Source: Oxytricha trifallax
Lineage: Eukaryota > Ciliophora > Spirotrichea > Sporadotrichida > Oxytrichidae
Direction: 5' to 3'
Length of the DNA: 64,000 nt
Assembly: GCA_000711775.1 (NCBI GenBank)
Contig: ARYC01000611.1
Coordinates: 62,001-126,000, forward strand
Positions within the stretch are counted from its first letter, which is position 1, and each line of letters opens with the position of its first letter. A model generated the notes under the pieces. That model did no database searches and was not told where the DNA came from. It saw only the letters and a program-made list of their open reading frames with translations. Position numbers and translations under genes: made by a program. Shown piece after piece: positions 1-13,702 of the stretch.

Positions 1-196
1 TTAGCTTTCTTCTATTCATAAAATATTTCAACCAAATTTTCAATAATAAAATGCTTATGATTAAAACTCTTATCGATCATTATTTTATGATTCTTACGTT
101 CTTTCTTTTGCTATATATTCTCTTCGCTATTCAAAGAAGCTTTTGAGATTTCATTCTTACTTTCTTTCTCTTCACTGTTTTCACTTTCGCTCTTTC

Positions 197-3100
197 TCAC
201 TTAATATTTCTGCGTGATCTACCTTAGGCTACATTACCTTTGATCTCTTCACTTTCAGAGTTTGAACCAGAAGAACTTTCACAACTTCCACTTACTGATG
301 ATGAATCTGATGCTAAACTAGATCTGGAATTGCTTGAAGATGAAGAATCGCTATTAGGTCCACTTTCTATATCATAATCTGAGGCTGATTTATTCGAGTG
401 ACTATGACTCAAAGTCTTCCCATTGCCTTTGTTTTAAGTTTTCTGACGTTTTTTATGGAGAACTCTGTCTAAGATCTATTCATTATCAGAGGCAGAATTA
501 CTTTGACTTTTTTGATATTTTGATTTCCGTTTGCCAAGTAAAATTGTTGCACCTTTATCTGTAATGAGCTGAGTAAAGTCTATCAAAGGGCAATCTGCCT
601 CAACTTGCTTTCTTATTTAATCTAGTTACTTTATAGATTCTGCTTTTTTGATATTTCTAGCATTGTCTAAGACTTTGTTTCGCAATCCCAGATACTTTGA
701 AATAACACCATCATTTTTAAGTGATTTCTAAGTTTATCATAAGTCTTATCATGATCTTTCATAGTTAAGCTTTCTTTTGTGGTTCTCAAGGGAATATAGA
801 ATAAATTGCAAACTAGCCTCAAAGATCAATCTATAAATTTCTTCTCTTTTTCTTCCATCAATTTCAACTTGCACTAAAAGCAACTTTGCTTTTTCAAGCT
901 TTTAATTTTTCTGAATGAAATCTTCTTTAAGGTTGGTCAAATCATTTGAATCCAGAATATCTTTTATTTGATAAAGCTTTTTAATGCTTTTCTCAACTTT
1001 GTCCTTAACCAGCTCTATCTCTTTAATGCCAGATATATTTCCAGATTTCTTTAATAATTTCAAGTCATAAGATACTCTGCTTTATCTTAACCTCTTTGGT
1101 TTCCCTTAATTTTAAATAACCATCTGTTTAGCTTCTTCATGCTCACTAAGTATGCGTTTCAAGTTCAGCTTGATCATTTCTACAGTATCGATACACGACT
1201 TTTAAAGCTCAAGAATATCTCTCCATAGTCTATTGGCGAAATGTACATGATTCTGAGAATATCCTTCAATTATTCTGTCAGCTTATTTTCACTATCTAAA
1301 GCTGTATACTTGTCATAATCTGAAATCCATTGATTAAGAAATCTCTCTTCATCTTATATATCAATTTGTGATCTTTTGGCTTGTTCTAGCATTTTAGCTA
1401 CTATGCATATTGACAATTTATTCCTGAAAAATGCATAATTTTATTGCTTATCTAAGTTGAACTTTTATTCAAAACTTTTGATGTTATTCTTTTGCTCAAT
1501 CACAAATTCTCTACAATAAAAATTTCAAACCAATCATGAAAAATAAGTGGAAAAATTTAATTAATGAATAATAATTAATAAATAAATAAAGAAACTTAAG
1601 ATGGTGTTCCTGGAGCAGCAAGTCATTCACTAAAATTTGTAAGTTTCAAAAAACATATCTAAAATCTTTTTATTTCATCAATACTTACCAGCTGGAGTGG
1701 CTACGTCAGTGGACCGAGACCTCAAGTGACACTGAAAATATATGGAAACAACAGAAGAGTTTTGGCAATATGGAGCAAAGTATGAAGGAAATTGGAAAGA
1801 TGATAAAACTGTTTCTGGATTCTATTTCTGTAGTTGTCTATGCTAATACTTATTATTTAAATTCATTTTAATTTTATATTAAAGTCTTCCGCTTATTTTT
1901 CATAAATCGTTAAATTTATATAATTATAACTTCCTAAGCTTGCTAAACTTACCAAAGAATTCTTTGGTAAGTAGAGTGTGATTGTATATCAGGGAAATAG
2001 TTCAATTGCTTATCGACTTATTTTATTAAATTCTCCCAGAAAGAGATTGGCTCCTTTAGTAGAGAGTTTTGGCTTCAACTTTAATTATTCTAATCTAATA
2101 AGCCTTGACAGAGATAAAGCCAATCTACACTTTAGAACTTGCTATACAAATCCTTATCATATATTGTCAGTTTTTTCTTTAAAATAAAAACAAAAAGTCT
2201 CATCTATGGCTTTTATACTGAAAACTTATCTTTAAAGTTGCTATCAAGAAATTTGTTTTCGTCTTCATCCATAATGATAATAAAATTTTCAGCCCCTTCT
2301 TTCCATTTATTACTATATTTTATTTATAGTTGTAATATAAGTATCTTTAATAAGGCAAAATATATATTGAAAGAATTTTCTAAGGTCATTTTAAAGCAAT
2401 GTAACATAATAGTCATATGCATCATCCTAATAAATTTATAAATCTTTATACTCCTCAATTAACCTCTTAATAAAAAGATGAGTGTAGCAACTATTTTCTG
2501 CTACTAGTCCTTGACCTTAGTTCTTAGTATAATAAAAAATATAATTTGAGCGATCATTTATTCTGAATTTATATTTATTATAGCCTTCACAGCAACTGCT
2601 TCTTTAAATCTCTTGTAATCATTATTCTCTCGAGTAAACATTTCGAACTTATTTTTCCTCTCTGATAAGAATTAAGAATTTTCTAATGCTAAGTTCATCA
2701 GGAAGATATATCTCATCAGCTTTGGTTGATAGCAACATAATTAATTTCTCAATTAACTTGGTTTTATTCAAATTTACAATATTACTTGGGGTATATTAAG
2801 TGGTTGCTTTTTTTGTTGAGGTGTCAATAATTGTGGAGTTTTGCTAGGAAGGATGCTCTGTTTCATAAAAATCGCACATAAAACTAATCCAGGTGTGAAA
2901 TTTCTTTTTCTCCAAGATTTCCAAGTCTCCACTAATAGAAATGATCTATATGGTATTAAGTAAACATATGCTTTTACCTTAAACTCTTTAAGCGACTATT
3001 GTAAGTGTTCTAGATCAACTAGAAATTTATCAAAAGTCTAAACTCTCTATGTTTGCGATTGCTCATATATGAATTCAAGAGTCTTTACTAGCTTCTTCTT

Positions 3101-6100
3101 TGTATCAAACTTTGTTTCAAAACTTTCAATGCCACTTACTGCTTTCCCAAACTGTTCAAAATGTCTCTAAAAGATGTTCTACTTTTAAGCTTCTTTATCG
3201 TATTCAATGCCAATAGCTCTTGCATTATCATGCAAGTCCTTAATCTTTTCAATATCAATTTCAGAATCTTCAAAAGTTTTAATCACTTTTCTTATTTCAG
3301 ACAGCCACTTCACTCCTGACAAAGATTTCCATAAGTTTTAAGCAGCTCCAACAATCTAATCATATGAGACTTTTGTTTTTAGTAAGGAGTCCAACTCTCT
3401 TTGATCTTGGATTACAGTAGAAAGCTATGTAAATTCCTTAAAATATAAAACATAATAAAACTTAGTCAACTAAGTTGAGGGATTTACCAGCAAGCTTCTT
3501 TCGTTTCTCATAAGTTTATAGGAACCATTCTTCAGATTGAGATACATTTATTATATCTTAATCTTCCTTCATTTCCAAGTTTTAATCTTTAATTGCTTTA
3601 GCGACAATTTTCTTCATATCAGGAAGCATAGTCTTTGACAAACTATCTTGATTAGATTTCAAAACTTCCTTTAATTCATTTAATATACTTTTGGCTACTC
3701 TTAATTTTAGCTTAGAGCATTAAAATCATTTCTCTTTCAATTTTAATGACATGCTTTTATAATTAACATAGAAAACTTTTGTAAAAAAAATTTAGAAAAA
3801 TTAATTTATATTCAGAATTACATAATTCTTTAATTGAGTTAAATTTAGTACTTCTAGCTTTTTGATATTATATTTTTACTTTCCATCATTATTTATAATT
3901 CCATTTGCTTCTTGCATAATTTTTAGCTTTTACTCACATTTTTTTTTCCATTTTAAAATCAAAATTTTCGTGATATTTTAATACTTTAATGTACTCCTTC
4001 ACATGCTTGAGTTTATTCTTATCACTTAACGCTGTTTTCAAGGATTCCTTTAGAAGAGAGACTACTCTCACTTTCTCTTCTAAGTTATTGTACAGTATTT
4101 GACCATATTATATCTTTTTATAGTGAGCTTCCCTCAAAAGTTATTGTCCTTCTTCAATAGTCCAACATTTTATTTCTTTCAAGTCTGATCCATCTACTTC
4201 TTCTGTGTCCATTTAAGAATCTTAAGACCTCATTTATAATTCAATTTAAAGCATTAATTAAATATTTTCATGTTTCTTATCTTTTACGAATCATTTTGCT
4301 GATGAGCGCCAAAGTGAGCTTTGATACCATTTTTTAAGAATACTTTCAATATTTTTAGATTTTAAAGGATATGATAAGGCTACAACGAGCTAATTTAGAA
4401 CATGCTTCACGGGAGTCTTGTTAGCTTTTTCTAATTTGTAAAATTCTTTTTCAACATGCTCTTGACGAGAGATAAAACCCTTCAAAGCTTAGATTTGATC
4501 AGATACATTGACATTCAAGTTTTTGCCGTTGCTCAATAACTTCAACCCTTCTTCAACAGTGCTTTTGGGGGGGAAGTTTCCGGGCAAGTGATTTTCTTAT
4601 AAATATTTTTTAATGAATTATACATTAAAACATATATTTAATAATATTTTTACTCGTTAATATTTAGAGGATAAATAAAATATTCTTTTAATGTTTCAAA
4701 ATAAAAATATATAAATGCTGTCTTATATCATAACATTGGATAAATTAAGTCATTTATAAATAGAATTCTTACCAAATATTTGATTTCTTAATAAAAATTA
4801 AGATCTTTTCAATAGGAAATACTAAGAAAAATGAAATATATTTTACAAATTATAATAAAGCATCGAGTAAATTACTCTAATCACAAGTAGTGAAAGACTC
4901 ATAAATCTTTTGTGGTTGTCAAAGAAAGCAAAATCACAATAATAAAAATATTTTAAAAAATAATTTTTTTTGCTTGCCAGAAATTTCCCTAATTTTTTTA
5001 TTATCATAAGACTGGGCAGGAAACTCCCCCTCCATGCTTTTCTATCAAGAAGACTTTTGAGATACTTGTATTTAGAATTTTATATAACTTTTCCTCTTTT
5101 ATTTCTCTTGAAGTTGTCTAACTATTACTGGATAGCATTTTCTGACAACTTTTCACCTTAGAATATAGCTAATGATTCTTGTTCTCATTATTCATAGCCA
5201 TTATAAACTTCTTGCAATAATTAGTAAGATAATCTTCCATATAATATTACCTCATATGATCCAATGTTTCATTAACTAAGGTTTCTGTTGGCTTAATTTT
5301 TTGTATGAGTTAAGCAGACCTAAGCATCTTGAAGAAGTTTATGTTTTATTTGGGCAAGCTTAAAACTCAACATATCTTCATTTAGTAACTTAGTTTGGCT
5401 AAGGAGACTCTTATAAGTTTCTAAATGTTTTGCTGCTATCAATTTATTTTTCAAGACATTATCTGGAATCAGTTTTAATGAGATATCTATTTCATCTAGA
5501 AGTTGCAATTAATTCTATCATTTAAACTTGTTCAATTTTATTCTTCCACCCGATTGTTTTTGCTTAAGCTTGTCTTATAAATCTTAAGAACTTAAAATGA
5601 GAAGTCTTTCAAGCTTTAAATGATCCTGTATTAAGTTTTAGTGGACTACATGCGAGATCATAAATTCACTTAGTACATGGCATACCTTTGAGAAAATAGT
5701 CTGCTCAAGATTCAACAAATTAAGTCTCTTTCTCATTAAATAGTATATACTCAAAAGACATTCAGTTTAATCTTCATTCAAGTAACTTTCGATTGGCTTT
5801 CTATTTAGAAGGATGTTCAAGATTGCCTCCTAATTTTTTTCTAACCATTTTGTGCATTGTGGACACTTGAAATTTTGAAAGGACATCTCCATCAAAACAA
5901 GTAAAATGATACCATATTTAGCAGTAATTACACATAAAAAGCTGAGTTTATTAAGGAGTTTGCTCACAATAGCAAAATGTTATTTCTGACATCATGTGCT
6001 TGTTGCATATAAAATTCAAAATCACATCTTCTTTATTCTAACTGGAATAAATTATCTATAACATCCACCTTTAAGGATGCTTATTTTTTATGTTATCCTC

Positions 6101-7630
6101 TTCTGAAATAGTTCCATATCAATATTCCTTCATTAAATACATAACGCAATTCATGGGCATATTAGTTGCATCCATGGATGTTGCACTCTTTCATTTTACC
6201 ACTTGAAGAATGGCATAGCTCACATTCTATTTTATTACCTTTATTATGACAATGCTAAGGAAATCATCTTTTTCTCTTTCCATTTAGAAAATCATATTAA
6301 ATGGATCTTTGCACTGAAAAACAGTGTTATTGCTGACTGCACAGATTTAATGAATAAAGATAAGTTCACCGTCTTCGTTTTCTCCTTCTTACTTAATTTT
6401 CACTGGCTTTATGTACCCTTAATCTTTTTTACACACGAAACAGTTGTAATCTGCATTTATGCCTTGTTATTACAATTCACATTTTTCAAACTTTAAAATT
6501 AAGTATTCATGATTACCTCTTGATATTTCATAAAGTTGATGTTTTTCTCCTAGACATGCATAGTTAACTGCTATAGAGCATTCAAGTCAATAAAAAATTT
6601 CATAAAGAAGCTTGGCATCCTCTTGTTCCTTGATTAATTCTGAGTAATCCTAGCTATATTATTTCTCGTCTTTTGTAATTGGAACTCCTAAGACTGGAAA
6701 CATGCATGACACATTTAGTTTGAACTATCTTTATATTTGTAGGCTCTGAAATTTAATTCTCTGTTTGTTATCGATATCAACTTCCTTCTTATCCCGTCAA
6801 CGTATCTCTAGCTCTTCCTTTACTTTTGAGCCCTTGCTCTCACTTTATTACTTTGATATTACCTGTTGTAAATGTCATTGAGATTGCATTGCCTTGAATT
6901 TTTGAGATAATCTGTTTTCTTTTTTTCTCTTCTTCTTTTAAAGTTGATGTTGATGAAGAATTGGCTCATTATCAGACGATGACCTAGATTGGTCACTTGA
7001 AATTTGATTTGAGGCCTCTTTCATTCTTCGTCCTCACTTTATGATCTTTTTTTTGGACTGTCTTTCCTTTTTCTTTTACTGAGTCTTTTGTAATTTCTCC
7101 TCTCTTAGGTCTGGTATCAATGGATTTAGCACTCTCTTGGGTCTTCTCTATACATTTAACAGATTAATAATGAGTTTTAAGCCATATTAGTTTATATTAA
7201 AAAATTAAGTAAGAATTATTATAAAACATATCTAATTATCACTCCTTTTCATTAGGTAGTACTAATTTCACTATCTGATAAAAGAGTTTCACTTAAGAGT
7301 CTGACTAGAAACTCTCTTATCGTACTATAACATTCTTATTTATATTATTTATTAATCCAAAATAGTTTAAATTAAAAAGGTTAGCTTACATTTTGGTTGA
7401 GATTGCTCCATCTTTACTTTCCCCTAACTCTGTTTTTGGCTTCTCTGAATCTTTACTTTTCTAATTCCTTGTTCTTTAGCTGTGTCTACTCTGATGAAGC
7501 ACGCTTTCTCCTCCTTCATTTATAAGTCTCCTCGATCTTTTGATGATTTCGCCTGGGACTTTTGTCTTTGAGATGATTACTGACGTCAAGTTAAAGTTAA
7601 TTGAGATTGACTTGATTTGCTATCTTATTG
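197..7630 (-). CDS. PHD/extended-PHD zinc-finger protein, large, in many pieces
   Basis: A long minus-strand coding region under the ciliate code ending at TGA 199-197. From the N terminus it shows a basic Gln/Ser/Lys-rich region (about 7.6-6.9 kb), a C2HC plus extended-PHD module (about 6.47-6.13 kb, with CFVCKKD, HQICAV, then CELCHSSSGKMKEC and AHELRYVF), a PHD finger (about 5.99-5.85 kb: CYC, CNYC, WYHFTC, CPQC), then several kb of helical sequence broken by introns or IESs, and an acidic Ser-rich tail (420-224). PHD modules read histone tails, so a nuclear chromatin role is likely. The helical part faintly recalls the PLU-1 region of KDM5 demethylases, but no JmjC domain was seen. Single-base frame changes occur inside both zinc modules. 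The exact start and all exon or MDS borders are unresolved, and this may be more than one gene. Confidence 0.6.
1731..1842 (+). other. Short MORN-like coding fragment
   Basis: An isolated plus-strand stretch encoding about 30 residues from METTEEFWQ, with YGAKYEGNWKDDKTVSGFYF, which resembles one MORN repeat (Y-x-G-x-W-x-x-G). It sits in AT-rich sequence between pieces of the minus-strand PHD gene. It could be a stray MDS of a scrambled MORN gene, a germline fragment or chance. The complete-looking MORN gene of this window lies 12 kb away on the other strand. Confidence 0.25.
1843..2450. other. AT-rich stretch inside the PHD gene region
   Basis: About 600 bases rich in A and T. The minus strand holds short coding-looking pieces (for example a run with W-L-Y-L-C near 2110) that may belong to the helical part of the surrounding gene. 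Open plus-strand frames here look like shadows. No other signal seen. Confidence 0.3.
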
Positions 7631-7952
7631 CTTATTTGATATCTAAGCTAAAATTGTTTATTTTAATATTTATAACTATTATTTAAATTCTTTAGTCAGC
7701 ATTAATACATTCAAAATCTTCAACCTTAAATTTAAATATTTATGCTATTAGTATTTTCAATTTTATTATTACCATTTTAAGTATATTTTCCCACTTATTA
7801 TAAAAAAATCAAAAACCCTATTTTATAAATATATATATATATGATGAAAAAGGCATATCTTTTTGAATTAAAATATTCAAGTTATTAATCGATTGCTTTT
7901 AAGTTCAGTGGTTTAAAGCATTATAATTATATATCTTCTTAACTGCATTAAA

Positions 7953-8622
7953 ATGAGTAGAGAAATACACTCAAAAGTATTCTTCGATATCTAAATCGAT
8001 GGAGAAAAAGCATGTAGACTCGAAACCCTTTTACTTAAATAAAACAATGATGATCAGTTGATAATAAATGATGAAATGATTTGAATTTGTATATACTTGA
8101 GTTTTGTAAAATTCGTTAGATAGTTTGAGGAAAAATGTGTTTATGATTCGAATTAGGTTTGTACGCAAACACCCCAGTTACCTCTGAAAACTTCAGAGCT
8201 CTCTGCACTGGTGAGAAGGGTACTGATATGTTCGGCAAGTCACTTTACTACAAGGGATTCCAAGTTCCATAGAGTCATTACAAACTTCTTGGCACAAGGT
8301 GGTGATTTTACAGTTGGCAATAGTACTGGAGGAGAATCCATCTATGGTGCTAAATTCGCTGACGAGAACTTCCTTCAAAAGCACACCCAAGCTGGTCAAC
8401 TTTCAACGTCCAACGCTATCCAGGCACAAACGGATCTCAATTTTCTTCATCACCTTCGGTGATTTCCCACATCTCAATGGTAAGCACGTCGTCTTCGGTA
8501 AACTTTTGGAAGGTGCGTTAACTTTTCAAGCTCTCCAAGCCGTTTCCTCATCAAGTGGTGCTACCAAGAAACCTGTTCTTATCACCGATTCAGATCAATT
8601 TACAAGGATTCATTCCAAATAA
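7953..8622 (+). pseudogene. Cyclophilin-type peptidyl-prolyl isomerase, decayed germline copy
   Basis: The start MSREIHSKVFFDI at 7953 matches the cyclophilin N terminus. After a non-coding AT-rich interval (about 8035-8160, a probable IES) the family resumes with [14 protein letters not shown], then [52 protein letters not shown] and SSSGATKKPVLITDS. The catalytic-site motifs FHRV and the QGGDF loop are present. These pieces lie in different frames: near 8258 and near 8440 single extra bases next to T runs break the frame, and the IES join is also out of frame by one for the obvious pointer. Either this is a germline-limited pseudogene of a family with many macronuclear copies, or the sequence carries indel errors. 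Cyclophilins catalyse proline isomerisation during folding and are usually cytosolic when lacking a signal peptide, as here. Confidence 0.75.
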
Positions 8623-8639
8623 ACTTTTCAGTTCCTAAA

Positions 8640-11600
8640 GGATTTAAGGTAAGTGCATAAAGAATTTTGATATTCCTGAATTCTTAATATTAAATATCTT
8701 TTTCTCCACAAGGTCACCTCCTTCTAGAAGGGGTGCCTGTGTTTAATAATCTTTATTAATTTATCATTAATACTTATAAATTTTAAAATTTTAGTCGGTT
8801 TGGACTGCAGTAATTACTCGAATGAAGAATCACTATGAGCGGAGATCGCAGCACTTATGTGGTTTGACACAACAATGATTAGTGATTAATATTTAAATTC
8901 GAATGTCTTTGTAAATAAAAAATAAATTAATTATATTTAGATATTTGAATACATCAATCCCTTATAACTTATTTTACTATATTCAAGTTTAACTTTTATC
9001 TATTTCAAAAATTTATTAATATTCTTTATCATTTTTTTTACAGAGTAAAATGAACAATAAAATTAAAATATATAACTTATAAATTCAACCTAATATAATT
9101 GGTAATTATCCAACTGAATTAATTTCGTATCTACAGATTTAATATTAATGCATAAAATTAACTAACTAACAACCAATTTATATAGGATAAGCATTTTAAA
9201 AATAAATATTATTCTTTGAATATTTATTAAACTTGTTTGCTTTGATTCCTAAACACTTTACCAAATAATTCTGATCTATATATTAACCTCACCTATTAAT
9301 AACTATTTATTAAAGAAATCACAATATAATCATTAAATTCATTCTACACACTTATTTCTTAATTGTTGTGTTATCTTAAAGGCTTGTAACAAAGATTCGC
9401 TCAAAGACTAAGTTTCTAAAGATTCTACTGACATCATAAAACATGAGTTGTTTAAAATTTAATAATACTCGAAATATTTCATATCAAACATGAATCCTTA
9501 ATATTTACTCTATTTCTAAACTATATTTTCATTAACTTCTTTGATCCTCTTCAATTCATAGAACGTTCTTTATAAATTAAAAAATTTTGAATATAAATTG
9601 AATTTCAATGAGGTTTAAAAACTAATAAATAAATCATTTAATTAAATCAAGGTTCAAATAATTTTATAATAAAACTTGTCCTATAATTATACTATAATGG
9701 AATTAAAATAAATTTAAACAGTATTAGATTTTGCTTCGATTACAAATTATTTAATATAATTTTAAAAATCTATGTAATTCCTTAAATAGTGCAATTTCTT
9801 TAAAATTAAAAATCGAAAGAAAGAGATTCATTTTTAAAAATACATAAAAATTAACATATTTTATAATCGATAATTTTAAAGCTGACTTGTGTACCATAAA
9901 TTTAAGATAAATAACTTTATAGTTTTTATAAAAAGTTAACAAAAATTACAAATTGAAAAAATATTAGTTAAGAATTAATATAGAATGGTTCCGCTTATTT
10001 TTTTACTTTACTATAGTACAAATTTTATATACTGATTTATTAGTAATTGGTTTAGTGTTACTTAACTTTATTCAAACTTATTTACATGGAGATAGAATGC
10101 TTTATTAAATATAAATTTTTATTGGTTTTAAATTCAGAATTATTCTTAACTTTCAGTATGTTTAATAAATAAATAATTATATGAAATCACGTTGACGTTT
10201 TTTTTGAATTATTATGAGAATCTAAATTGGGATTATTCAAGAGTAATTTATACTATGTTGTTATCTTACTGAGATTTATTTATTGATAGAGATGGCGAAA
10301 TATAATTAATTATACATACTATACATTGATTTTATATAATATTTATAATGTACTACTAGTTTGGAGAATGAAAATTGTTAAGAAAGTATTTTAGAATTGC
10401 TGATATAAAATTAGAAAAACATAAAATAATTAATTAAGAGAGCATTGATGAAGTTTGCTTCGGCCTAAAAAGAAAATAAATTTTATAAGAATTAGGTACA
10501 TCTAAATAGAATTTTTGAGGTGCCTTTAACTTCAAGGAGAAGTTGACCTCAATCACATTTTCTTATTTAGAGTTTACTTTTTTCTTTCTGTAAACTTATA
10601 CTCAGACTTAACTTGTTTGTTGTAGGACTTAAAATTTTCGCTCGAATTAAACTTAGCGATTAATATGTAAATTAATGTATTTAAATTTGTTTACAAATCA
10701 TAAAAAATAAAATTTAGCTTCAACTTGAGATACGAATATATGATATAAACATGCCTGTAATTTATGAATTCAAATATCATGTTTGCTTTGTCAAATAGAT
10801 TCTCATTTTCATTTCTTTTGTAGTTGTGAATTAATGTGACTTTACTAATAGGAGGTATTTACGATTACAAAAAGACAGTGTGGGATCTATCACTTAATGA
10901 TTAAATGCCAAAGTGAATATTCCTATTTTGATTGTTCTCAATAAAATTTGAAGTTTTATCCTTTTTTTTGTCCTTCACTTGATAAATATAATACTTTATT
11001 ATAATCCTTATCATTTTGCAAAGTTGAATAAATTATAGTGAAGTATTAATTCTTCCAAATTTTAATTTAATTTTATTTTTTTAAATTAAATTTATTTAGA
11101 TATAATAAGTATGACTTTGGAGAATTTTAATTCTTGTCTCCTTGAGTTTTTATTTATTAATTTTATGTGTTTACAACTCAATAATTATATTTTATATAAA
11201 TAAAAATAAAAAAATAATGCTTTTATTTTATTCCACTGTGGCCTCTGTTCTAAACAAATTATTTGCAACTGTTCTCATCTCTAAGGTAGTTCTTGACCGA
11301 AGAGTGAAGAAATTAATTTTAATTCATGCTATTTTTATCTTCTTCAATCTAATTGTTAAGATTATTACTCTTATCTACAATTTAGGATAGAAATCTTTTA
11401 TTTTTTTATGAATTAAATAAATATTATTAAAACTCATTTGTAGCTTAAAATTAGTCCTAATGGAATTAATTATGTTAAATTAATCTTATTTGAGGTATAA
11501 ATTTATAACAATAAAAAACTGTAAGAATAATACTTAAATTCTATTTAAATTTTCTAAGTCACACTCCTTCTAAAATAAAATTATTAGCAATAAGGGAAGT

Positions 11601-13702
11601 CCTATAATTTATTGATTGTCATTTTAATTAATTCAATTATTACTATCCTGTTCTTACTAATTCTATTTTTAGATTACCATCTCTTTTTTATTTTATTAAC
11701 TATCCCTTCAACAATGTTTGCCGATAGAAAATCCTTCTCAGTTTGATGTTGCAAGCTCTTCACGTTGCTTGCTTATTATTTAACTTGTATTACAACTTGT
11801 ATGTTTTTATGAGAAAGTAAGAAATCATCAATTTCTTGAATGTTTTATTTGACATCCTTCTCTGAGTCTTAAATCGATCGTTCTTGTCGGTTGACAACTC
11901 GATTTTATTATACTATTAGCTAAATTGAATTATAAACGTAACTTCTCGCTTGTTTGCTGCCTCTAAATTCGAGGGGGTTTTGGGAATATTTCATGTAAGA
12001 TTCTTAGTGTCTTGGTTGGAATGTATCTTCTAAAATTACATCAATAAGTTGCTATTCTTATTTATACTTGTATATGATGGTCTGCTATCTTTTTCCTTCC
12101 TCGAATTTTTTCACTTTGTTAGTAAAAAACAAATTTTATTACATTATAATGATTATAGCGAGCTATAAGAGAGATATAAAATTTAATTTATAAGTAAGAC
12201 TGAGATCTTTACTCACAACTCTTGAACTAAAATGAGGGGTTATTTCCTTCGATTTTCTTGGCCTAGCTTAAATATATTAATTAATATATAATAAATTAAA
12301 TAGCATTAATTTATTAATAGCGATTGTCAGAGTTATTTTGAATCATTGCTTGACCTTGCGTTGATTTGTTCTAAGCATTTAAAATTCTCATTTAATTATA
12401 AATATATGTTTATTTTTAAGGATTACTAAAGTGTTATTTGTCTAATAAACCTCTTTCTTCGTGATAAATCTATTCATGTAAGTTAACATGCTGCACCAAC
12501 TTAAACGTACACTCCACTTTTATTATTTTATGAGTTTGTATGGGGTTTGTTATAATTTGAATACACACCTTACTTTCCATATTATGGTTGCTCCATATTA
12601 TTGTTGCTTGCATTATATACAAACATGATTTTTAAATAACTTCTTTCATAATTAGCATGTTTATAATTAAATTTAGATAATATTTGAATTCGTAATTAAG
12701 GGGTTGACGCATTTGAGTCGTTTTGATCTATTGCTATCTGATTAAAATATCATTGAATGTCCTAGTTTTTCATGGTGACCTAAAAATAATTCATTAAAAT
12801 TAGTCTTTTAAATCCAATTAATTAGACGATAAATAATTCTTAAAAGTGAAAGTTTTTATTGTTTTAAATTTATATAACTACTTACAGATCTATTCGATCG
12901 ATTTGAATCGCCTTGTTTCTATCTCAAAAATTATATACTCTTTAAAAACAATATTTCTAAATTAGACAAACAGAATTTAAAATAAAAAAACTTTATAAGT
13001 TTGTATCGATTTTCATTCTTACTAAGTAGATTCATATTAGATTAATCATTGGCTTTAATTAATTCTAAATTTGACATTGAAAGAATATATTAGGAATATT
13101 TTTAATTCAATTGTGATTATTGTTAATTATAGTTTGAAATATTCTTTTCAGGGTCTTAGTTCTAGCTTTGACTTGACTTATTACAGCATACCTACAAGTT
13201 TAATTTATGAAATTTATGTAAAATAAATAAAAAATTCAATTTACACTATATCCCTGAAATAAACTCTTGAACAGTTCCATTGAAGTTTTCACAAAAAAAT
13301 GATATCTAATTAATTTAATTAAAATGAGCTATATTAATTCTTTTACTTATCCTTTTTCACTTGAAATTAATGGTAAAAAATTGGAAATATGTAGCTTAAA
13401 AAATATTCTTTTTTATCAAAATTTATAGAGATTATTTTTCATATCAACTTTGTATTTTAATCCTAAATTAGCTAATGTGCGCTGACAATTTAAGTTCTTT
13501 TATTTCATATTGTAATCTCGCAAGACTCTACTTAAACTCTACTGGCTTACTAAATTGAATAGGAAAATATTTATTTGAGATTTATTCTAATGCAATTAAA
13601 ACTATATGTATGTAATTCTTATAGAATTAAAATTATTAAAGGAAAGTTTTTGTATTTACGCAGGCTTGTATCAGAATTTTCTAAAAGTGAAGCTGTAGCA
13701 TC
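8640..13702. other. Five-kb AT-rich region without a convincing gene
   Basis: Very AT-rich with frequent TGA in all frames and no family recognised. One minus-strand interval (about 11700-12120) has higher GC and short open stretches under the ciliate code (for example IPTKTLRILHEIF), but TGA interrupts it every 25-70 codons. The region is probably germline-limited spacer. Confidence 0.5.

Noticed and set aside
2139-2441. Plus-strand ORF of about 100 codons
   Set aside because: Low-complexity AT-driven frame without any family resemblance, opposite minus-strand coding-like pieces.
6203-6496. Plus-strand hydrophobic ORF
   Set aside because: Antisense shadow of the extended-PHD zinc module, which has clear Cys/His spacing on the minus strand.
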